A DNA stretch of 64,000 bases from an uncultured Gammaproteobacteria bacterium (GTDB taxonomy: Bacteria; Pseudomonadota; Gammaproteobacteria; Xanthomonadales; Xanthomonadaceae), in contig CAMPGW010000006.1 of assembly GCA_946885735.1 (NCBI GenBank), positions 1 through 64,000 of the forward strand. The letters run 5' to 3'. Made by a program: the position numbers and the translations under genes. Under the pieces are notes generated by a model. That model was given only the letters and a program-made list of their open reading frames with translations, searched no databases and was not told where the DNA came from. Below, piece by piece: positions 1 through 8,902 of this stretch. Every line of letters starts with the position of its first letter. Position 1 is the stretch's first letter.

Positions 1-2
1 CA

Positions 3-644
3 CAGGCACCGCTGCGCGATCCGAATGCGCCGCCACCCCGACTGGGCACGGACTTCGAGGTGCTGGCCGCCCCGCAGCCGACCTGGAACCCGGCCGACCC
101 GCGCATCGAGGTCGCCGAAGTCTTCAGCTACATGTGCCATGTCTGCGCCGAGGTCCAGCCCTCGATCGACCTGTACAAGCCGACGCTGCCGGCGGACGCG
201 CGCTGGGTCTACGTTCCCGCGCCGTTCGGCGGTCCGTGGGACCAGGCCACGCGCGCCTATTTCACCGCCGAGGCGCTGGGAATGGCCGACCGCGTGCACA
301 GCCAGGTCTTCCCGGCGATCTTCGTGCAGAAGAAGATCCAGCGCGGCACGCCCGAGGAGTTCGCCGACCTGTACGCCAGCTTCGGCGCCGACCGCGCGCG
401 CTTCCTGGCCACGATGTCGAGCTTCGGCATCACCGCCAAGCTCAATCGCGCCAAGCAGTTCGCGCTGCGCACCGGCGTCAACGCGACGCCGACGATCATC
501 GTCAACGGCAAGTACCGGGTGACGAACACGCGCGATCGCGGCATCCAGGGCATGCTCGACACGGTGAACTACCTGATCGAACGCGAACGCGCCGCCGCCG
601 CACCGCCGGCCGCACCGGCCGCGGCTCCCGCCGCGGCGTCCTGA
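3..644 (+). CDS. DsbA-like periplasmic thiol:disulfide oxidoreductase (5' end outside window)
   Basis: The frame is open from the left edge, so the start and any signal peptide lie upstream. A thioredoxin-fold DsbA would oxidise cysteine pairs in exported proteins. The sequence shows a CHVC active site (cysteine codons at about 135 and 144) after a strand reading VAEVFSY, a long helical insert, and the cis-proline loop as ATPTIIVNGKY near the C-terminus. The tail is a low-complexity Ala/Pro stretch. The dipeptide between the active-site cysteines is His-Val rather than the usual Pro-His of E. coli DsbA, so its redox potential may differ. An EEP-family gene follows 13 bases downstream on the same strand. 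The family call is firm; DsbA versus a DsbL-type paralogue is open. Confidence 0.85.
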   Translation, partial: QAPLRDPNAPPPRLGTDFEVLAAPQPTWNPADPRIEVAEVFSYMCHVCAEVQPSIDLYKPTLPADARWVYVPAPFGGPWDQATRAYFTAEALGMADRVHSQVFPAIFVQKKIQRGTPEEFADLYASFGADRARFLATMSSFGITAKLNRAKQFALRTGVNATPTIIVNGKYRVTNTRDRGIQGMLDTVNYLIERERAAAAPPAAPAAAPAAAS

Positions 645-657
645 TCCGCGGCGGACG

Positions 658-1413
658 ATGGCGCGCAAGCACGCCGAGGCACCGCTGCGCCTGCTGAGCT
701 GCAACATCCAGGCCGGCTCGAGCACGCGCGCCTATCGCGAGTACTTCACCCGCAGCTGGTCGCACGTGTTGCCGACCGGCAAGCGCGCCAACCTCGACAG
801 CCTCGCCGAGCTGTTCTCGCCCTTCGACGTGGTGGGCCTGCAGGAATCGGACCCGGGCAGCATGCGCTCGGGCTTCGACAACCAGAGCGATTACCTGGCC
901 GAACGCGGCAGCTTTCCCTTCGTCAGCCACCAGGCCAACCGCCGCATCTCGCGCATCGCCGGCAGCGGCAACGCCGTGCTCAGCCGCCTGCAACCGCGCG
1001 AGTTGCTCGACTACGCCCTGCCCGGCCGCGTCGCCGGTCGCGGCGTGCTGCTCTCGCGCTTCGGCGAGGGCGCCGACGACTGGCTGCTGGCGGTGACCCA
1101 CCTCTCGCTCGGCCCGCGCTCCCGGCAGATGCAGCTGGACTTCCTGTCCGAATTGCTGGCCGACGAAAAGCGCGTCGTGCTGATGGGCGACTTCAACTGC
1201 GACCCGGAGGCGGCCGAGATGCGCAACCTCTACCGGCGCACGCGGCTCACCCCGCCGGCCCTGTGCCTGCCGACCTTCCCGGCCTGGGCGCCGGAGCGTG
1301 CGCTCGACCACGTGCTGACCGCGGGCTTCGAGGTCGCCGACTACCGCGCCTTGCCCGCCGCCGGCTCCGACCACCTGGCCGTGGCCGTGGAGCTGCATCC
1401 GCAGCGACGCTGA
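658..1413 (+). CDS. Endonuclease/exonuclease/phosphatase (EEP) family protein
   Basis: This 251-residue protein belongs to the EEP fold, which hydrolyses phosphodiester or phosphomonoester bonds in nucleic acids, lipids or nucleotides. Family signatures are visible in order: LLSCNIQ near the N-terminus (metal-binding Asn), VVGLQESDP (catalytic Glu), VTHLSLGPRSR (His), LMGDFNCDP (Asp/Asn) and a C-terminal SDHLAVAVEL (Asp-His pair). All catalytic positions look intact. No signal peptide or membrane segment is visible, so it is probably cytoplasmic. It starts 13 bases after the dsbA-like gene and ends 25 bases before the ExeA-like gene. The substrate cannot be told from sequence. Confidence 0.85.
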   Translation: MARKHAEAPLRLLSCNIQAGSSTRAYREYFTRSWSHVLPTGKRANLDSLAELFSPFDVVGLQESDPGSMRSGFDNQSDYLAERGSFPFVSHQANRRISRIAGSGNAVLSRLQPRELLDYALPGRVAGRGVLLSRFGEGADDWLLAVTHLSLGPRSRQMQLDFLSELLADEKRVVLMGDFNCDPEAAEMRNLYRRTRLTPPALCLPTFPAWAPERALDHVLTAGFEVADYRALPAAGSDHLAVAVELHPQRR

Positions 1414-1426
1414 CGCGGCTTTGCCC

Positions 1427-1438
1427 TAAGCTCGCGCC
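1427..1438 (+). promoter_or_regulatory. Candidate -10 element for a leaderless exeA-like transcript
   Basis: TAAGCT at 1427-1432 lies exactly six bases before the ATG at 1439, so initiation would fall on or beside the start codon. No Shine-Dalgarno sequence precedes this ATG. No convincing -35 box is visible. The same spacing recurs at five other genes in the window. Confidence 0.4.
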
Positions 1439-2353
1439 ATGTACCTGAGCCATTACGGCCTGGCCGAGCCGCCGTTCGCGATCACCCCGGACCCGCGCTT
1501 CGTCTTCCTCGGCGAACGCCACCGCGATGCCCTCGCGCACCTGCTGTACGGCATCGGCCAGGGCGGCAGCGGCGGCTTCGTGCAGCTCACCGGCGAGGTC
1601 GGCACCGGCAAGACCACGCTCTGCCGCCTGGTGCTCGAGCAGTTGCCGGAGAACGTGCGCATCGCGCTCGTGCTCAATCCGAAGCAGACTCCCCTGGAAT
1701 TGCTCGAATCGGTGTGCGCCGAGTTGCAGGTCCCGCAGGCGTCGCGCCGGCGCAGCCTCAAGACCCAGGTCGATGCCCTCAACGACTACCTGCTGGCCGC
1801 TTATGCGCAGGGCCTGCGCGTGGTGCTGATCATCGACGAGGCACAGGAGCTCTCGCGCGAATTGCTCGAGCAGGTGCGCCTGCTGACCAACCTGGAGACC
1901 TCGACGCAGAAGCTGCTGCAGATCGTGCTGATCGGGCAGCCGGAACTGCGCGAGACACTGGGGCGTCCGGGGTTGCGCCAGCTGGCGCAGCGCATCACCG
2001 CGCGTTACCACCTCACGCCCCTGCAGCCGGCCGAGACCGAAGCCTATCTCCGGCACCGGATGACGGTGGCGGGAGCCAGCGTGTTCCCCTTCGACGAGCT
2101 CGCGGTGAAGCGCCTGCACGCACTCTCGGGCGGCGTGCCGAGGCTGTTGAATGTCCTCGGCGAACGGGCCTTGCTGGCGGGCTACGTGCACGGCCGCCAG
2201 CGCGTGGACCGGCGCCTGGTGGAACTCGCGGCCGGCGAGGTCCTGCCGTCCGCACGGCCGCGCCCGCGCGGCTGGGGCGTCCTCGGCTGGACCCTTGTGG
2301 CGGCCGGGCTGGTGTCGGTCTGGCTGGCGCTGTGGCTGCAGGGAGGCCGCTGA
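1439..2353 (+). CDS. ExeA/GspA-like AAA ATPase with C-terminal membrane anchor
   Basis: This is an ExeA-type ATPase. The family, studied in Aeromonas type II secretion, works with a GspB-type partner to insert the secretin through the peptidoglycan. Visible features are the N-terminal YGLAEPPFAITPDPRFVF typical of the family, Walker A GEVGTGKT at residues 52-59, Walker B VVLIIDEA at about 128-135, and a single hydrophobic anchor near residues 280-300. The 304-residue product stops shortly after that anchor and lacks the periplasmic peptidoglycan-binding domain of full ExeA. The gspB-like gene begins one base after the stop. No other type II secretion genes are in the window. Confidence 0.85.
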   Translation: MYLSHYGLAEPPFAITPDPRFVFLGERHRDALAHLLYGIGQGGSGGFVQLTGEVGTGKTTLCRLVLEQLPENVRIALVLNPKQTPLELLESVCAELQVPQASRRRSLKTQVDALNDYLLAAYAQGLRVVLIIDEAQELSRELLEQVRLLTNLETSTQKLLQIVLIGQPELRETLGRPGLRQLAQRITARYHLTPLQPAETEAYLRHRMTVAGASVFPFDELAVKRLHALSGGVPRLLNVLGERALLAGYVHGRQRVDRRLVELAAGEVLPSARPRPRGWGVLGWTLVAAGLVSVWLALWLQGGR

Positions 2354-2354
2354 G

Positions 2355-3092
2355 ATGTCCCTGATCCTGGATGCACTGCGAAAGTCGGAAGCCGAGCGCC
2401 GGCGCGGACAGTCGCCCGATCTGTTTGCGCCGTCCGCCGCCGCGCCGCTGCGCGAGGCCGGACGCCCGCGCACCTGGCCGCTGCTTCTGCTCGGCGCGAT
2501 GCTGCTCGGTTCGGCCTGGCTGATCTGGGACAGCGGCGAAGACGCGCGGAGCGCCCGCGAACGCGGACCGGCTGCCCAGGATCCAGCGACGTCCGGCACC
2601 GTGCTCGAGGATCCCGAAGCCGACGCGGGCGCCCCTGCCCCCACCCGCGCGGCACCCGCGGTCACCGCCACATCGCCGGCTCCCACGGCGCCGCCGCAGC
2701 GTCCAGCGGACGATCGCGCGCCGCCCGTCCGCTCCGATCCGTCTCCGGTGGTCGCGGCGCCGACGAGGCCAGCCGCCACGCTGGCGTCGACGCCAACGCC
2801 AACGCCGGCGCCGTCCATCCAACAGCCGCCGCCGCAGGCCGCGCTCCCCCCGCCGGCGGAGGAGGCGCTGCCACCGGTCGCCGCGCTGGATGCGGCCACG
2901 CGCGCCTCACTGCCCGCGCTCAAGCTGAGCATGCATGTCTACGCGGACGAACCCGCGCGGCGTTTCGCCATCGTCGACGGGCAACGCGTGGGCGAAGGCG
3001 CCCTGCTCGGCAGCGGCCGCGTCGCGCAGATCCGCCGCGATGGCGTCGTCATCGAAGTGAACGGACGCCGCGTACTGCTGCCGAAGCCCTGA
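2355..3092 (+). CDS. GspB-like type II secretion assembly protein
   Basis: This 245-residue bitopic protein begins MSLILDALRKSEAERRRG, the conserved cytoplasmic N-terminus of GspB-like proteins. A transmembrane segment follows at about residues 38-55, then a long Pro/Ala/Thr-rich linker that would span the periplasm. The C-terminal globular domain (about residues 190-245) contains LKLSMHVYADEPARRFAIVD and ends with VIEVNGRRVLLP, matching the T2SSB domain. It follows the ExeA-like gene by one base, consistent with a GspA-GspB pair acting in secretin assembly. The ATG at 2355 was chosen because the frame open further upstream runs through the ATPase gene. Confidence 0.85.
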   Translation: MSLILDALRKSEAERRRGQSPDLFAPSAAAPLREAGRPRTWPLLLLGAMLLGSAWLIWDSGEDARSARERGPAAQDPATSGTVLEDPEADAGAPAPTRAAPAVTATSPAPTAPPQRPADDRAPPVRSDPSPVVAAPTRPAATLASTPTPTPAPSIQQPPPQAALPPPAEEALPPVAALDAATRASLPALKLSMHVYADEPARRFAIVDGQRVGEGALLGSGRVAQIRRDGVVIEVNGRRVLLPKP

Positions 3093-3103
3093 GCGGCGCC
3101 CGC

Positions 3104-3118
3104 TATACTGGACACGCG
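3104..3118 (+). promoter_or_regulatory. Candidate -10 box for the DUF1820 gene
   Basis: TATACT at 3104-3109 is nine bases before the ATG at 3119, which would leave a leader of only about three bases. No Shine-Dalgarno motif is present. A -35 box is not evident. Confidence 0.45.
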
Positions 3119-3445
3119 ATGGCCGCACGCACCCTCTACAAGGTCACCTTCCTCAACGCCGGCAAGATCTACGAGATCTACGCCCGCCAGGTGGCGTCGG
3201 GCGCGCTGTGGGGCTTCACCGAGGTGCGCGAGCTGGTCTTCGACGTGAAGGAGGGTCTCGTGGTGGACCCGACGGAAGAGCGCCTGCGCGACGAGTTCGC
3301 GCAGACCCGGGCGCTGCACCTGCCGATGCAGAGCATCGTGCGCATCGAGGAGGTCGAGGCCAAGGGTCCGACCGCAATCCGCGACGCGGATACCGGCGAG
3401 AAAGTGGTCACGCCTTTCCCGATGCCCGCCAAGCCCGGCCGCTGA
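3119..3445 (+). CDS. DUF1820 family protein
   Basis: This is a 108-residue cytoplasmic protein of the DUF1820 family, a small conserved gammaproteobacterial group of unknown function. Recognisable features are LYKVTFLNAGKIYEIYARQV at the start, GFTEVRELVFD, and VDPTEERLRDEF with the conserved helix LPMQSIVRIEEVE. No cysteines, signal peptide or membrane segments are visible. Its own promoter-like TATACT lies just upstream, so it is probably transcribed separately from gspB. The family assignment is confident, but no function can be given. Confidence 0.8.
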   Translation: MAARTLYKVTFLNAGKIYEIYARQVASGALWGFTEVRELVFDVKEGLVVDPTEERLRDEFAQTRALHLPMQSIVRIEEVEAKGPTAIRDADTGEKVVTPFPMPAKPGR

Positions 3446-3508
3446 CCCGCGCGTGAACAGCGCCGCGCCCGCGGCGCCGGCAGCGTCGGACAGGCGCGAG
3501 TGCACACC

Positions 3509-3538
3509 TATACTCGGGATCGAATTGCCGCCAGGGGC
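3509..3538 (+). promoter_or_regulatory. Candidate -10 box and ribosome binding site for the first hybrid kinase
   Basis: TATACT at 3509-3514 would start transcription near 3521. An AGGGG-type ribosome binding site at about 3532-3537 sits upstream of the ATG at 3546. This supports 3546 over the upstream GTG at 3453, which lacks both signals and gives a low-complexity N-terminus. Confidence 0.4.
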
Positions 3539-3545
3539 AGCCCGG

Positions 3546-6035
3546 ATGCGCCAACGCGAGACGGCCGACGCAGGCCCGCCAGACGCCGAAGTGCGCTTGC
3601 GCGCGTTGATGGATGCATTGCCGGATGCGTACTGCGAGATCGAGGTCCTGTTCGAGGCAGGGCGCCCGTTCGATTACCGATTCCTCAGGGCGAACTGCCA
3701 CTTCGAGCGCCAGACCGGCCTGTCGCAGGCGATCGGACGCACCATCCGCGAACTCGCGCCCGGCCACGAGCAGCACTGGTTCGACCTGTATGGCGAAGTG
3801 GCCCGCACCGGCAGGCCCGCGCATTTCGTCGAGCACGCCGCCGCGCTGGGCCGATGGTACGAAGTACGCGCGCACCGCATCGGTGGCGAAGGCAGCCGCC
3901 ATGTCGGCGTGGTGTTCGCCGACGTCACCGAGCGTGAGCTCGGCCGCGCGCGCGAGCGCGACAGCGAGATGCGCGCCAGCCTGGCCGTCGCCATCGCGCA
4001 ATTGGGTACCTTTCGGCTGGATCCGGCGACGGGCCGGGTCAGCTTCGACGCCCGCATGGCCGAGCAGTGGGGCCGCCCCGCCGAACCCGGCAGCTTCCTG
4101 ATCGACGAGTTGATCACCCACATCCACCCGGACGACCGCGAACACACCCTCGCCGTCGCCGCCAGCGTGCTCGACCCCCGGCAGCCCGGGCGCTACGAAC
4201 TCGACTACCGGGTGATCTGGCCGGACGGCAGCGAACACTGGATCTACGCCAACGGCCAGGCCCAGCTCGAAGGCGAAGGCGAAACGCGCCGGGTGGTGTC
4301 GGTGATCGGCACCACCCGCGACGTCACCCGGCGCAAGCAGGCCGAGGCGCGCCTGCGCGCGAGCGAGCAACGCCTGGGCGCCGAACTCGCCGCGGCCAAG
4401 TCGCTGCAGCAATTGAGCACGCGACTCATCGTCGGCGAGCGGCCCGACGAACTGTACTCGCACGTGCTCGAGGCGGCCTGCGACCTGGTCGGCGCGGACG
4501 CCGCGAGCCTGCAGTCGCTCGACGTCGCCTCCGGCGAACTCGTGCTTATCGCGCACCGCGGTTTCCCGCCGGAAGCGGCGCAGGCCTGGCGACGGCTGTC
4601 CATCGACGACGGCAGTTGCTGCGCGCGCGCCCTGGCGCGCGGCGAGCGCGTGCTGGTCCGCGACATCCAGGACCCGGCGAGCGGCCTGGACGAGCCGACA
4701 CTCCACCCCTACCGCCTGACCGGCACCCGCGGAGTCCAGTCCACGCCGCTGGTGTCGCGCTCCGGGCAACCGCTGGGCATGGTGTCCACGCACTGGTTCA
4801 GGCCGGTCGATCCGGACTCGCTGGACCTGAGCCTGTTCGACGTGCTTGCGCGGCAGGTCTCGGACCTGATCGACCGCACCCGCACCGAGCAGGCGCTGCG
4901 TGCGAGCGAGGAACGCCTGCGCGAGGCCGACGTGCGCAAGGACGAATTCCTGGCGACCCTCGCGCACGAGTTGCGCAATCCGCTGGCCACCATCCGCACC
5001 GCGGTCGAACTGGTCAGCCGCGGCGGCGCGGCCGTGGACCCGGGCGCCGTGCACGCGATGCTTCGGCGCCAGGTCGAGCACATGGTGCGCTTGATCGACG
5101 ACCTGATGGAGGTGTCGCGGATCAGCCGCGGAGTGATCGAACTCACGCGCCAGCCGCTGGACCTGGCGGAGGTGGTGCGCGAGGCGGTGGACGTCGCCGG
5201 CCCCGCCATCGAACGGGCCGGCCTGGTGCTGGGCCTGCAGTTGTCCGGCGAGGTGCTGCCGCTAGAAGGCGATCGGGTGCGCCTGGCGCAGGTGCTGTCC
5301 AACCTGCTCAGCAACGCAGTGCGCTACACCGATCCGGGCGGACGCATCGACGTGGCCGCATGGCGGGACGAGGGCCGGGCACACGTGGCCGTGACCGACA
5401 CCGGCATCGGCATCGCCGCCGACAAGCTGCCCGGGCTGTTCGCGATGTTCCGGCAGATCGATCGCCGCGATGCGCGCTCGCAGGGCGGCCTGGGCATCGG
5501 CCTGTCGCTGGCGCAGAGGCTCGCGCAGATGCACGGCGGACGCATCCGCGCCGAGAGCGCGGGCCTTGGCCACGGCAGCCGCTTTACCCTCGAGTTGCCC
5601 CTGTCGGCGCAGGCTCTCGCCACGACGCCCACCGGCGCGCCTTCCACCGGCCGCAGCGCGGCTTCGCGGCGCGTGCTGGTGGTGGACGACAACCACGACG
5701 CCGCCGACAGCACGGCCATGCTCCTGTCCGCCGTCGGCGCGCAGGTGCAGGTGGCCTACGATGGTCCGGCGGCACTGCGCACGCTGGAAAACTGGCGGCC
5801 GGACCTGGTGCTGCTCGACATCGGCATGCCGGAAATGGACGGGCTGGAGGTCGCCGCGCGCATCCGCGGCAATCCGGCGCTCGACGGCGTGCGGCTGGTC
5901 GCGCTCACCGGCTGGGGCCAGGACGAGGACATCGCCCGCACCCGCGCGGGCGGATTCGACACCCATCTGGTGAAACCGGCGGGCGCGGTCGAACTGGTGG
6001 ACGTGCTCGAACGGGTCGTGCCGACGCGACGCTAG
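3546..6035 (+). CDS. Hybrid sensor histidine kinase (PAS-PAS-GAF-HisKA-HATPase-REC)
   Basis: From the ATG at 3546 the product is 829 residues. Two PAS domains occupy about residues 15-140 and 150-275; the second has the typical ...HPDDRE... and ...IGTTRDVTRRK... ends. A GAF domain covers about 290-440. The HisKA helix reads LATLAHELRNPL with phospho-acceptor His474, followed by a HATPase_c domain with the N box LLSNAVRYT and G boxes. A C-terminal receiver has the acidic pair in VLVVDDN and phospho-acceptor Asp758 in LLDIGMPEMDG. No transmembrane segment is seen, so it is a soluble sensor. There is no output domain and no adjacent response regulator, so its target is unknown. Its stop overlaps the convergent envC stop by four bases. 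Confidence 0.9.
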   Translation: MRQRETADAGPPDAEVRLRALMDALPDAYCEIEVLFEAGRPFDYRFLRANCHFERQTGLSQAIGRTIRELAPGHEQHWFDLYGEVARTGRPAHFVEHAAALGRWYEVRAHRIGGEGSRHVGVVFADVTERELGRARERDSEMRASLAVAIAQLGTFRLDPATGRVSFDARMAEQWGRPAEPGSFLIDELITHIHPDDREHTLAVAASVLDPRQPGRYELDYRVIWPDGSEHWIYANGQAQLEGEGETRRVVSVIGTTRDVTRRKQAEARLRASEQRLGAELAAAKSLQQLSTRLIVGERPDELYSHVLEAACDLVGADAASLQSLDVASGELVLIAHRGFPPEAAQAWRRLSIDDGSCCARALARGERVLVRDIQDPASGLDEPTLHPYRLTGTRGVQSTPLVSRSGQPLGMVSTHWFRPVDPDSLDLSLFDVLARQVSDLIDRTRTEQALRASEERLREADVRKDEFLATLAHELRNPLATIRTAVELVSRGGAAVDPGAVHAMLRRQVEHMVRLIDDLMEVSRISRGVIELTRQPLDLAEVVREAVDVAGPAIERAGLVLGLQLSGEVLPLEGDRVRLAQVLSNLLSNAVRYTDPGGRIDVAAWRDEGRAHVAVTDTGIGIAADKLPGLFAMFRQIDRRDARSQGGLGIGLSLAQRLAQMHGGRIRAESAGLGHGSRFTLELPLSAQALATTPTGAPSTGRSAASRRVLVVDDNHDAADSTAMLLSAVGAQVQVAYDGPAALRTLENWRPDLVLLDIGMPEMDGLEVAARIRGNPALDGVRLVALTGWGQDEDIARTRAGGFDTHLVKPAGAVELVDVLERVVPTRR

Positions 6036-7231
6036 GGCTGCAACCAGGCCTTCGGGTCTTGCGGCTGGCCGTTGCGGCGCAGCTCGAAGTACAGCGCGGG
6101 CCGGCCTTGCCCACCGGAACTGCCGACGGTCGAGATCGCCTCGCCCGCCTGCACGCTGTCGCCGACGTTGCGCAGCAGGGCGTCGTTGAAGGCGTACAGG
6201 CTCATCCAGCCACTGCCGTGGTCGAGGATCATCAACAGGCCATAGCCCTTGAGCCAATCCGCGTAGGCGACGCGACCGGCGCGTACCGCCTGCACTTGCG
6301 ATCCCGCGCTGCCGGCGATCAGCAGGCCCTGGCTGCGATGTCCGTCCGGCATGGTGCCGCCGAAACCGGCGAGTACCGTACCCGCCAGGGGCAGGCGCAA
6401 CGGACCGATCGGTAGCTTCGGGTCGGCCGCACGCGGCGCGGCGCCCTTGCGCGGCTTGCCGCCGGGCTTGGCGACCGGCTTCGGCGCCTGCGCCATCAGC
6501 TTGCGCAGGCGTTCCAGCAGCGCCTGGGTGTTCTTCTCGTCACGGCCCAATGCCGCCAGGCGTGCGCCGCGGTCGCGGTAGCGGCTGTCGAGTCGCGCGA
6601 CCAGGCGACTGCGCGCCTGCTTGCTCGCCGCCAGTTCGGCCAGCTCCGCCTGTTGCCGGCTACGCGCCTGCTCGAGTTCCGACTGGCGCGCGCGGACCTG
6701 CTCGCCGACCGCGGCCAGGGCCTGCAGTTCCTGCGTCAGCCCGGTGATCCGCGCGCTGCGGTCGCGCTCGAAGTAGCGATGGTAGGCGAGCACGCGCGCC
6801 AGGTCCGACATGCGGTCCTGCTCCAGCAGCAGCTTGAGCTGGCCGTTGCGGCCCAGCGCGTGGGCCGACCGCACGAGCGCCGCGAGCTCGGCGCGCTGGC
6901 GCGAAAGGCCGGACTCCAGCGCGGCCTGTCGCGCCTGCAAGGCCTCGAGGCGAGCCTGCAAGGCCTGCAGCTCGGTCTCGGTTTCGGCGAGCGTCTGCTG
7001 GCGTTGCGCGACCAGCCCGTCGGCCTCGCGCAACTCGCGCGCGGCGGCATTGCGTTCGGCCTCGATCTTCTTCTGTTCCTCGGCCAGGGCCTTGATGCGC
7101 TGGCGCGTCTGCTGCAGCTGCTTCTGCGCAGCGGCCGCATTGCGTGGGCGCGCCGCCGCCGTCGCCGCCGCCGGGGCGGCAAGGGCGACGCACAGCAGCG
7201 CCGCCAGCAACGCCGTCGGACCGGATCGCAC
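6032..7231 (-). CDS. envC: Murein hydrolase activator EnvC-like protein
   Basis: This 399-residue periplasmic protein has an N-terminal signal peptide (ALLAALLCVALAAPAAA), a long Gln/Glu/Arg/Ala-rich coiled coil at about residues 35-260, and a C-terminal LytM/M23 domain at about 290-395. EnvC activates the amidases that split septal peptidoglycan. The LytM catalytic residues are degenerate. The first metal motif reads HRSQGLLIAG without the Asp, the His of the second motif is Phe (YAFND), and the final HxH is replaced by ALYFE. It therefore should be an activator rather than an enzyme, as in E. coli EnvC. Start is GTG. It follows gpmI with one base between the genes, so the two are probably co-transcribed. 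Confidence 0.85.
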   Translation of the reverse strand: MRSGPTALLAALLCVALAAPAAATAAARPRNAAAAQKQLQQTRQRIKALAEEQKKIEAERNAAARELREADGLVAQRQQTLAETETELQALQARLEALQARQAALESGLSRQRAELAALVRSAHALGRNGQLKLLLEQDRMSDLARVLAYHRYFERDRSARITGLTQELQALAAVGEQVRARQSELEQARSRQQAELAELAASKQARSRLVARLDSRYRDRGARLAALGRDEKNTQALLERLRKLMAQAPKPVAKPGGKPRKGAAPRAADPKLPIGPLRLPLAGTVLAGFGGTMPDGHRSQGLLIAGSAGSQVQAVRAGRVAYADWLKGYGLLMILDHGSGWMSLYAFNDALLRNVGDSVQAGEAISTVGSSGGQGRPALYFELRRNGQPQDPKAWLQP

Positions 7232-7232
7232 C

Positions 7233-8768
7233 CTACACCGGCTCCAGCAGGCTGCGCCCGGTCATCTCCGGCGGCGCCGGCACGCCCAGCAGGTCGAGCA
7301 GGGTCGGGGCGATGTCGCGCAGCGCGCCGCCCGCGCGCAGGCGCGCCGCGCGGTCGCCGCAGTACACCAGCGGCACCGGGCCGACGGTGTGGGCGGTGTG
7401 CGGTTCGCCGGTGTCCGGATCGCGCATCTGCTCGAGGTTGCCGTGGTCGGCGGTGACGATCAGCGCGCCACCCACCGCGGACAAGGCCTCGCGCACCGCG
7501 CCGACCGCCACGTCCACCGCCTGCGCGGCGAGGATGGCCGCGGGCAGCGAACCGGTGTGGCCGACCATGTCGGGGTTGGCGAGGTTGCAGATGATCACGT
7601 CATGGCGGCGTGCGCGGACGTCCTCGACCAGCCGCGCGGTCACCTCGGGACAACTCATCTCCGGCTGCAGGTCGTAGGTGGCGACCTTCGGCGAGGGCAC
7701 CAGCACGCGGTCCTCACCGGCGACCGGCGTTTCCACCCCGCCGCTCAGGAAGAAGGTCACGTGGGCGTACTTCTCGGTCTCGGCGATGCGCAGCTGGGTC
7801 AGGCCGTTCGCCGCCAGCACCTGGGTCAGGGTGTTGCGCAGGTCCTCGGAGCCGAACGCGACCGGCGCCGGCAAGGTGGCGTCGTATTCGCTCAGGCAGA
7901 CGAAGCGCGAGAGCGCCAGCGGCCGCGGCCGCGCGAAGCCGTCGAAGCCGGGCAGCACGAACGCGGCGGTCAGTTCGCGCGCGCGATCGGCGCGGAAATT
8001 CATGAACACCACCGCGTCGCCATCGCGGAAGCGGGCGCCGGCGCCGACCACGGTCGGCATCACGAACTCGTCGCCCTCGCCGCGCGCATAGGCCGCGGCC
8101 AGCGCGCCCTGCGCGTCCGCGCTGCGGTACTGAGCCATCGCCTCGGTGATCGCCAGGTAGGCGCGCTCGACGCGATCCCAGCGCTTGTCGCGGTCCATGG
8201 CGTAGTAGCGCCCGCCGACAGTGGCGATGCGCGCCACGCGCAGTTCGTCGCAGAGCGCCTGCAGCGCGCGCAGGCTGGCCGCGGCCGAGCGCGGCGGCGT
8301 GTCGCGGCCATCGAGGAAGGCATGCACGGCGACATCCTGCACGCCTTGCGCGGCGGCGAGCCGGACCATGGCGAACAGGTGCGCCTCGTGGCTGTGCACG
8401 CCGCCCGGCGAGAGCAGGCCGAGCACGTGCAGGGTGCCGCCCGCCTCACGGGCGGCGGCGCAGGCGGCCAGCAACTCCGGGTTGTGCTGGAAACTGCCGT
8501 CCTCGATGGCGGCGTCGATCCGCGTCAGGTCCTGGTAGACGATGCGGCCGGCGCCGATGTTCATGTGCCCGACCTCCGAATTGCCCATCTGGCCCTCCGG
8601 CAGCCCGACGTGGCGGCCTTCGGTGTGGACCAGGGTGTGCGGGCACTCGGCCAGCAGGCGGCGCCAGTTCGGCAGCTCGGCCTGGGCCAGCGCGTTGTCG
8701 GCGGCGGCCTCCTCGCGGTGTCCCCAGCCGTCCAGGATCAGCAACAGCACGGGCTTGGGGCGGGACAT
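7233..8768 (-). CDS. gpmI: 2,3-bisphosphoglycerate-independent phosphoglycerate mutase
   Basis: This is a full-length iPGM (511 residues, the usual size), the manganese-dependent enzyme that interconverts 3- and 2-phosphoglycerate in glycolysis and gluconeogenesis. Motifs are VLLLILDGWGHRE at the N-terminus (metal ligand Asp13), the phospho-serine loop MGNSEVGHMNIGAGR with Ser64, HAFLDGRDTPPRSA, GRYYAMDRDKRWDR and VTADHGNLEQM near the C-terminus. An AGGAG ribosome binding site precedes the ATG, and a TACAAT -10 box lies at 8797-8802. envC follows one base later, an arrangement that is common in related proteobacteria. Confidence 0.97.
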   Translation of the reverse strand: MSRPKPVLLLILDGWGHREEAAADNALAQAELPNWRRLLAECPHTLVHTEGRHVGLPEGQMGNSEVGHMNIGAGRIVYQDLTRIDAAIEDGSFQHNPELLAACAAAREAGGTLHVLGLLSPGGVHSHEAHLFAMVRLAAAQGVQDVAVHAFLDGRDTPPRSAAASLRALQALCDELRVARIATVGGRYYAMDRDKRWDRVERAYLAITEAMAQYRSADAQGALAAAYARGEGDEFVMPTVVGAGARFRDGDAVVFMNFRADRARELTAAFVLPGFDGFARPRPLALSRFVCLSEYDATLPAPVAFGSEDLRNTLTQVLAANGLTQLRIAETEKYAHVTFFLSGGVETPVAGEDRVLVPSPKVATYDLQPEMSCPEVTARLVEDVRARRHDVIICNLANPDMVGHTGSLPAAILAAQAVDVAVGAVREALSAVGGALIVTADHGNLEQMRDPDTGEPHTAHTVGPVPLVYCGDRAARLRAGGALRDIAPTLLDLLGVPAPPEMTGRSLLEPV

Positions 8769-8774
8769 CGGTCA

Positions 8775-8802
8775 CTCCTACGAACGGCACGGGCGGATTG
8801 TA
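8775..8802 (-). promoter_or_regulatory. gpmI promoter -10 box and ribosome binding site
   Basis: Read on the minus strand, TACAAT lies at 8802-8797 and TAGGAG at 8780-8775, followed by the gpmI ATG at 8768. The leader would be about 20 bases. No clear -35 box is seen. Confidence 0.4.
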
Positions 8803-8902
8803 CCCGGCAGGATTCCAATGGACCCGCCACGCCAGTTAAACCTTTCCCCAACCGACCGCATCCACCTTGGGAACCCCCATCATCCCTCCACGGAGTCTCG
8901 CC

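Noticed and set aside
3408..5081. Long minus-strand frame opposite the first hybrid kinase
   Set aside because: The kinase frame carries PAS, GAF and HisKA motifs; the antisense frame has none.
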